NCBI GenBank assembly: GCA_019915015.1
Contig: JAHBBC010000001.1
Span: forward strand, 682,001-746,000
Direction of reading: 5' to 3'
DNA from: Auriscalpium vulgare
Lineage: Eukaryota; Basidiomycota; Agaricomycetes; Russulales; Auriscalpiaceae
Length of the DNA stretch: 64,000 nt
Of this stretch, positions 58,111 to 64,000 are shown in pieces. Every line of letters begins with the position of its first letter. Positions within the stretch are counted from its first letter, which is position 1. Made by a program: the position numbers and the translations under genes. A model generated the notes under the pieces. That model searched no databases, was not told where the DNA came from, and was given only the letters and a program-made list of their open reading frames with translations.

Positions 58111-60860
58111 AAGGGAGGGGCACGTACCGTATGTTCTACGCTCAGCTCAGAGCTCCCTGTTACCCAAAACCCTCTGGTCTTGGAGAACTAGCAGAACCTG
58201 TCACCGATTGACCAGCGAGCGGCGTCGGACGGCGGCGCCGTGTCGGTCAAGATTGAGTACTGCACAGCGGGCGTCTACGACAGCTGGTCTTAGCGCGGGG
58301 ATAGCTAAGACATTATTGTGCAAAGACACACACCGAATTCACGGCGTACAGTCTACCATAGCTTGGAAGCGCTAGCACAACGCATGTTACCTATCCGTTT
58401 GCCTCGGAGGCATCGCTCGAGCGATGGGGTCGGAGGAATGCGTGCAGGGAGCGATGTCAGCTTCGGGGACGTCGAAGGACATGCCGGAGGGCGTGAGCGC
58501 GCGAGATGAGCTCGAGGAACTGTGAGGCAGAGACATTGAGGATGATAATGGCTGGTTGGAGAGGGTGTTGGGCTCACGCGGGCGTCGATGTGTAGCTTGT
58601 CGGCGGTGAGAGCGCGCTCGACTGCCTTCCCGCGGATAACAATAGAGCCCCTGTTGCAGTGTGAGGACGCTGCTCACAGAGTATAGTGCACAGAAACGTA
58701 CGACATGCGAGATCCAGGCCTGTTTAGATGCCTTCGACTGTGTAGTATGTCACTCCAGACGCTCATAATCAGGTCCTTGTAGCCCCACTCCTGTGCAGTA
58801 TCACGGACAGTCGGCCGCGAGTACCTTTCGGAGGAGGTTGTTCAGAAGCACGGATGCGTGCCGTTCACGCGATTGTAGCTGCGATGTACCAGCATAAGTA
58901 GAGATGCTGGGCCGCGACGGGCCAGCGCGAACACGTACGCGGTCATGAGATTCAAAATCCATGGATCAGACTCTTTGTTGGCGTGCAGCAGTTGCGACCA
59001 GTCGACGGAGTATAGTCGTTCTGGCTGTACGATACGCATTCAAGCGGACTGATAGATGGTATGGGATCAGCCTCAGACATATTTTGAAGATAACGGGAGC
59101 AGCTACGCACCGTATGGCATACCCCATACACATGGTCCGATCGAGTCCTAGTCCTCCTGCGCCTTCCACGTACGCTCTTTTCTGCTACAATGTACGGGTA
59201 CTGTCCGAGCACCAGTCAGAGCTAGTGGAAACATCGGATGACAGCCGAAAAGACGTTGCTTTTGTTCGGGCTCGTCGTCCTATACGAGCAATCTAGGTCA
59301 GCATCCGTACGCCACCTCATATAGGGTGCTCACCGTTCGCCAACAAGCATCCCACCCATCAATTTAGACATCGGACGCCGGCATATCATCCCGTCGAGGT
59401 TTGCAGTGTGCACATCCAGGCGAGGTTGTCCCTTCCGAGTGGACGAGACGATCTCTGTTCTCTTGTCAGGCATCGATGTTTTTGAGGTGCGGATTGTGAA
59501 AGTGAAGCATGGTTCATAGACGGAATTTGTTGTATCAGGCGAACGCTCGTCGACGTGGGACGCGCGGCTGCGGATGTACCTCAGGGTCGTCCAGTACGCG
59601 TGGGAACATAGGATGTCTGGGCCTCTGCCACTACTTACCACCTCGAGCTCCAGTGTCGACGCCCACAACCTTGAAGCCCCCACTTAAGGGTTTGGGTATG
59701 AATTTTACTGTCACATCACCGCGAGTGACCTAGGCAGACTTACCAAAGTGCCCAGATTATCCTGACGATCTCGCAACCGGCGCACCGCCGCATCACATCT
59801 GCCTAAGCTCGTGAATCGAGAGCTCCCCTTGTCAGCAGTGCTTTCAGATTAGCAGCTACCATTTGCGTGAGTATTTACTCATTGTTACAGGACATTGGTA
59901 CGCGCGGGGAACGATGCAAGAAACGCTGGCGACCAAATCTGCGGATAGTACCTGTCGACTGCGCGGTCCCAGAAGGAGCGCCGATCCATCCTGCTGCCGT
60001 AGGAGAAATTATGGGAGAGACGACGTATAGCGCACAGGGGCCACCCCCTTGGATGCTAGCTTGGACTGCAATCGATTACGATTCCCTGAGTTTACGAAGT
60101 TGAATCGTTTACTAGGGGGTTTTTCGAGGTCGTGCCTGCATCTATTCGGTCATGGTCGCCGGGTGCCGGTGTGATCTCCGGTTTGATTACCGGTGCCTTC
60201 CCGTCCGGCCGGCCCGACGCTGGCCCACACTGTGAGCCGTCACTCGCGCGTTCACTTCTACCTCGATTACCACTGTGTCCCCGCACTTCACCCTCAGTCC
60301 ACTTACCCATTCTGCCGCCTCCACCACCTGCATGCCAAGGAGAAGAGTAGAGTGAATGAGAGGACGACAGGGCGACAGGGCGACAGGGCGTCAGGGTGAC
60401 TCGAGCAAAGCACAGGTAAGTGTTGTCTCCGTGATCACCTCCCTTGCCGCCGCACCACCCTGCCCATACCGACTCTCCGCTGACGCGCAGGCTGGTCCAG
60501 CGCACATCGCCCTGCTGCACTCCATGGGCCCGCACTGGCGTTGCCATGCCAACACTGTCGCCCTCTCGCAATGCGTCCTGTCCTCGTCCTCACACTCTCG
60601 CTCTCGTCCATCCACGCCGGCACCCTCCTCGCACGCCGGCACCCGCGCACGCCGATTCTCATCGCCCGCAGCACACCCACGCCGTCGAGCCCGTCGTCAC
60701 GCGCGCCACGGCACGCCGCTGCCTCTCGCCCCCCACGCCGCCCACGCTTCCTCCGTCCGCACTGCACGCCTCGCCTGCGAAACCCTCCCTCATCCACTAC
60801 ACCATCACCCCTCCTCCACGGAGCTAGCGTCTGAAGTTTCTGCGTAGGGAGCGTGATCTG
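58111..60860. other. Gap with decayed coding-like sequence
   Basis: The minus strand at 58842-59039 (SDPWILNLMTAYVFALARRG, NRVNGTHPC) and parts of 58390-58680 and 59330-59683 look once coding, but stops and frame changes prevent a model and no family was recognised. 60130-60850 is C-rich and low in complexity. Confidence 0.35.
60366..60390. repeat. Short tandem repeat, GACAGGGC units
   Basis: Three consecutive units, partly extended by a TCAGGGTGAC variant. Confidence 0.8.
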
Positions 60861-61086
60861 TGGCCGTGACCGTGCCCCAAGAGACTGGCATGCGGCTTGT
60901 GTCACTACGGTCCTCAGATGCCCCGCCCGAGTTGTCAAATCTGCTTCCGCTGTCGCCCTTCAATCGAAGAGAACGTGCGCCCATCGAAGATATCTGGCCG
61001 CCATATGGGGACAAAGAAGGGAAACGAGGTGTCGATGTTCGTTCACGTTTTTTTTCGCCTGCGCAGTCGACTGCCGCACGTACACA

Positions 61087-61890
61087 ATGATCTCACCCGC
61101 AATCCAGGAACCCCCGCCGTACTCATCGTTACCACTAATGCTCAGCCAGCATCGACGACGAGCGGATCGTCGTTTCCGGCTTCATCACAATCACCTTCCA
61201 CATCGTCGCGTCCGCGTGCATCATCCAGCGAGGTCCCCGCGGGCCTGTCCCCGGCCAACTTCCTGCACATAAGCGAGCGGAATGGCGGTTTGAAGGGTTG
61301 CTACCTGCTCGACCTCAGGCTGCCCCGCCCACCCGAGGGTGCTTCTGCGGAGAACATCACGCTGGAATCACGCAACGGTACGGTCAGTGCGGAGGTGTGG
61401 GTCGCTAGATCGGAGGGCGCGCGCGCGCATGCGAGCGGCTCGAAGGCGGGCCGCGCGCGTCTGATGTCCTCCAGCCGCAACGGCGCTTTGTGGCCAACGT
61501 TGTACGTCCTTCTACATATTGTATTCTCGCACCAGTTGCTGAACGCCCGCTTCGCGCTATGCGCCCGCCTTCGGGACACCGCGCGCGCCTTACTCACCAT
61601 CAACGTCAAGTCGCAGAACGGAGCGATGTCGCTCACTCTCCCGCGCGACTTCTGCGGCCAGCTGACGACACACACAGACAAGGGGCGCGTGTCGCTGTCG
61701 AAGGAGCTCGCTGCGCGCGCCGCCGTGCTCTCGACCGCGGACGGCACGCACACATACTTTCTCGGGCAGTGCCCGGCGAGCAATAGCTGGACGACTGGCG
61801 ACGGGAACAGCTCTGGGGACAGTGTCGACGATGCAACGGTGTGGTCGTGTCCGTCTTTCTCGTGTGTTCTCGCCCTCGTCGGCTCTCGCA
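61087..61890 (+). CDS. DUF7330-like protein, ends uncertain
   Basis: The frame encodes FLHISERNGGLKGCYLLDL, ENITLESRNGTVSAEVWV, SSSRNGALW, TINVKSQNGAMSLTLPRDFCG and THTYFLGQ. These repeated S(R/Q)NG strand motifs and the LPRxFxG turn are what I know from DUF7330 proteins of Agaricomycetes. The N-terminus is unclear: MISPAIQEPPPYSSLPL at 61087 has the usual composition but is one frame off, so an intron or an indel lies near 61120-61150. A stretch between ALWPTL and TINVK may hold an intron that I could not place. Beyond GDSVDDA the usual C-terminus is not seen. Function unknown. Confidence 0.5.
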
Positions 61891-62563
61891 CTCTCATTTT
61901 TTTGTATCAGTGCTACGTAGAATCATGTAATTATCTAGTAATGGAGTTGGTGCTTCGACGTCCTTGCAAGCCCCGCAATCTCTTGAAACCACTGCAGGCC
62001 CTTGACTCTGCAGGGTCTTACCGTGCCTGGTGCCGCTTATAACCCGTTGCCAGCGCTGGCAGGCAAACGAGCAACGCAAGGCTGGTGGTGGCTGGCAGCC
62101 GCTTACAAGCCCCTCTTAGGGATCTTATGGAGGGTTACAGCCATAAGGGCTTTAAGTTAAGTAATTGCAAGCGGGTCTGCCGGCTGATATTCGAGACCCG
62201 GATCTTGCGGCGCTGGGCCACCTTGTGAAGGTTATAACTGCCTACAACCGGCCATAATTTCCTTGCACATTTGCTGATGTAAGTGATCGAGCACAAGCAA
62301 AAGGCGGCGACGTACGCTCTCGTACGCTGTGATCATTGCCGCCATCCGGCTAAACCAGCTCCCGTTGAGCACGTCGGGGGTACTACCTGGTACTACAAGA
62401 CGATGCTACAAGACGCATCATCAGTATTGTCGCCGCGGATACAGATTGAGCCTGAGAGATAAGGAATCGTACTGCCATGCTCAGCAATGGCTCTCTAAAA
62501 GCTAGTGGCTCTGCCGAACAGTGTTTTCAGCACGTTCAATCCCATTCGTCACAACTATCACCA
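61891..62563. other. Gap, possibly repeat-derived
   Basis: No coding frame. The Cys/Trp-rich continuation of the upstream frame to 62042 is not protein-like, and 61920-62300 has the look of inserted repeat sequence, but no termini were found. Confidence 0.35.
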
Positions 62564-63230
62564 TTACTCACCGCCTGAGCCAGGACCGCCGGTTACACCC
62601 ACAGAGATGTTTACATTGGCACCAGACTGAGCAGAGCCATGATTGGCATTTATGCCCACGGAGATGTTATTGTTGGCACCCTGCGGAGTGTGGAAAGGCA
62701 GCGTCGGCGCTGCAGACTGTTGCGGAGCTCCAGCTGGACTCCCGGCGGCGCCGTCGCGCAGAATATTCCGACTGTGCTCATCTTGAACAGCGTCCGACGC
62801 TATCTTCCCGACATATCAAGTGACAAATGAAATTGGTGATGCAGGATCCAAAGGCTAGAATACGTACCCGAACGGCGCATTTTGCCTTGTATGTTATATT
62901 CGCATATTCCCGGACTTGAAAGAATGTGCGTATACCGATATTGCCGGTCTCGAGCTTCGACCTCCTCTTGGTAATTCTGCTAGCTCATGAATAGCTGTCG
63001 GCGAAAAGAAGATGGATGCATACTCTTCAAAAATGAGTCCTAGTTTCTCACGTGTTTCTTTGGGCATTAGAGCCCCAAATTCATCTACTAATGCCTTTAT
63101 TTCATTAGTGTGAGCGATCGCCTCCTTGAAGCGCTTCTTCGGCGACAATTTGTCCAGGGCTTTATCGAACAATCAAGCCAGAATCTTGGACATCAGTTTC
63201 TCTGCTTCGGGTGAGATCGCAGCCGCCATT
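62564..63230 (-). pseudogene. Small helical protein gene with a frameshift
   Basis: Pieces join as 63230..63024, 62976..62868, 62803..62564. The start MAAAISPEAEKLMSKILGL is out of frame by one base with the following FDKALDKLSPKKRFKEAIA. The remainder is intact: NEIKALVDEFGALMP, an intron inside EEYAS, then IGIRTFFQVREYANITYKA, then a Gly/Asn-rich tail with two ANVNISVG-like repeats and a stop at 62564. Similar helical proteins with this N-terminus occur in polypore genomes as I know them. A sequencing error at about 63175 is an alternative to true loss. Confidence 0.6.
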
Positions 63231-63637
63231 TGGTGAGTCGACGAGATCGAGCAGAGTGGGAAGGGTAAAGCTGGGCAGCTAGTAGTGACGGGGAGATGGC
63301 AGATTGCTGAGGCAGGTACCGTGACAATGAGACGATTGACAGACGTGTGGTTTTATATGATGGAGCTGTGTGAGAATCCGGGAACTTTTCCCTGCGCTCC
63401 TGCGCACGAACGGCTCAGCCGCGACTGCGCCATTGTTCCCGAAGTATTAAGCAGAGCATAGAAATAGAGGCGCCTCTGTACTGATTGACTGGAGTGGACC
63501 GTGTCGTTCTCAGGGTCGGCGGCCGAAACTTTGGCACGCGTACGGCACTGGATACGGACACGCGCCGTTGTCTTCTCTATTGGCCCTCCCCTGCCCCCTC
63601 CCCCTTCCCTTCCGCTCCACTCCCCCTATACTCTACC

Positions 63638-64000
63638 ATGACATCTAGACGCGAAAGGAAGGCAGCTGAACGCGCAAGGAAGGCTGCTGAAGCCGAAGAG
63701 TGCCGACTGCAGGACGAGCGTGCTACGGCATGGTTGAGCACCATTGACATGACTGACACCAGGTTAATGGAGGCAAACCCCGCACACCTTCCTAAATACG
63801 AGAGAAGCTGGCTTGAAAATCAGAAGGTAATAGAGGCGGCAGGATACAGGCTTCGTCCTCGTTATCGGGAGGGCTGGAAGCCTTCATGGACTCGGTGGAG
63901 GCTGCCGCAGAGCTGGTTCGAGGACGGCCAGTTCAACCCGGTGAGTCATCTACATGACAGTGGCGACAGCAACTGATTCTGCTAGACACCCACTGTCATG
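63638..64000 (+). CDS. 5' end of a kinase-like protein gene, cut by the window edge
   Basis: Exon 1 is 63638..63940; a 45-bp intron (GTGAGT...GCTAG) leads to exon 2 from 63986. The protein begins with a charged coiled coil (SRRERKAAERARKAAEAEE) and continues GYRLRPRYREGWKPSW..., then NP/TPTVM. The PGWKPSW-like element before the first kinase strand is typical of a fungal kinase-like family in Agaricomycetes. The catalytic part is outside the window, so activity cannot be judged. Confidence 0.6.

Noticed and set aside
58842..59039. Minus-strand frame with protein-like composition
   Set aside because: Not extendable in frame on either side and no family recognised; kept only as decayed sequence in the gap note.
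60541..60834. Pro/Ser/Arg-rich overlapping open frames
   Set aside because: Low-complexity C-rich sequence open in several frames at once without any conserved motif.

Overview
This window is nuclear DNA of a filamentous basidiomycete, most likely an Agaricomycete of polypore type. The sequence shows compact genes split by many 45-65 bp introns with GT(A/G)NGT...YAG ends. It also holds protein families typical of these fungi: DUF6534 membrane proteins, a DUF7330 protein, UstYa-like (DUF3328) oxidases, expanded P450s and fungal hAT transposases. The order-level assignment is inference. Exon joins were worked out by eye, keeping reading frame and splice consensus, and comparing paralogues inside the window.

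Layout. 0.3-1.3 kb: a RING-finger protein. 3.9-8.4 kb: two tandem 14-exon DUF6534 membrane-protein genes. 9.46-14.81 kb: a complete 5,330-bp hAT transposon with 20-bp terminal inverted repeats and an exact 8-bp target duplication; its single gene encodes a ULP1-type (C48) cysteine protease fused to a hAT transposase. 15.3-17.3 kb: ATP-dependent PEP carboxykinase, with the transposon about 0.5 kb upstream of its start. 19.8-24.3 kb: lineage-specific unknowns, a broken tandem copy and half of a third DUF6534 gene. 24.8-28.6 kb: an ATRIP/Rad26-like checkpoint gene.

29.8-58.1 kb is the most unusual part: a repeatedly duplicated cluster. It holds three copies of a small secreted peptide precursor, three copies of a single-pass membrane mini-protein, three intact UstYa-like genes plus a fragment, two seven-helix membrane proteins, two intact paralogous P450s plus an exon-1 fragment, and one P450 of another type. 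The precursors share a signal-peptide exon and a 15-nt microexon, followed by phase-1 exons that mostly start with Ala-Arg. The last two exons of each carry a degenerate core ending in a His-Glu-like motif (LFTGHVHE, LFTDHVHE, FLSHLHE, FIGYIHE, LYTDNVHV). A secreted multi-repeat precursor beside UstYa oxidases and P450s is the architecture of fungal ribosomal peptides of the ustiloxin/asperipin kind. My interpretation is a candidate basidiomycete RiPP cluster whose cores sit on separate exons; no product is known to me.

58-64 kb: decayed sequence, a DUF7330 protein, a frameshifted small helical protein gene and the 5' end of a kinase-like gene cut by the window edge. No rRNA, convincing tRNA or CRISPR array was seen.
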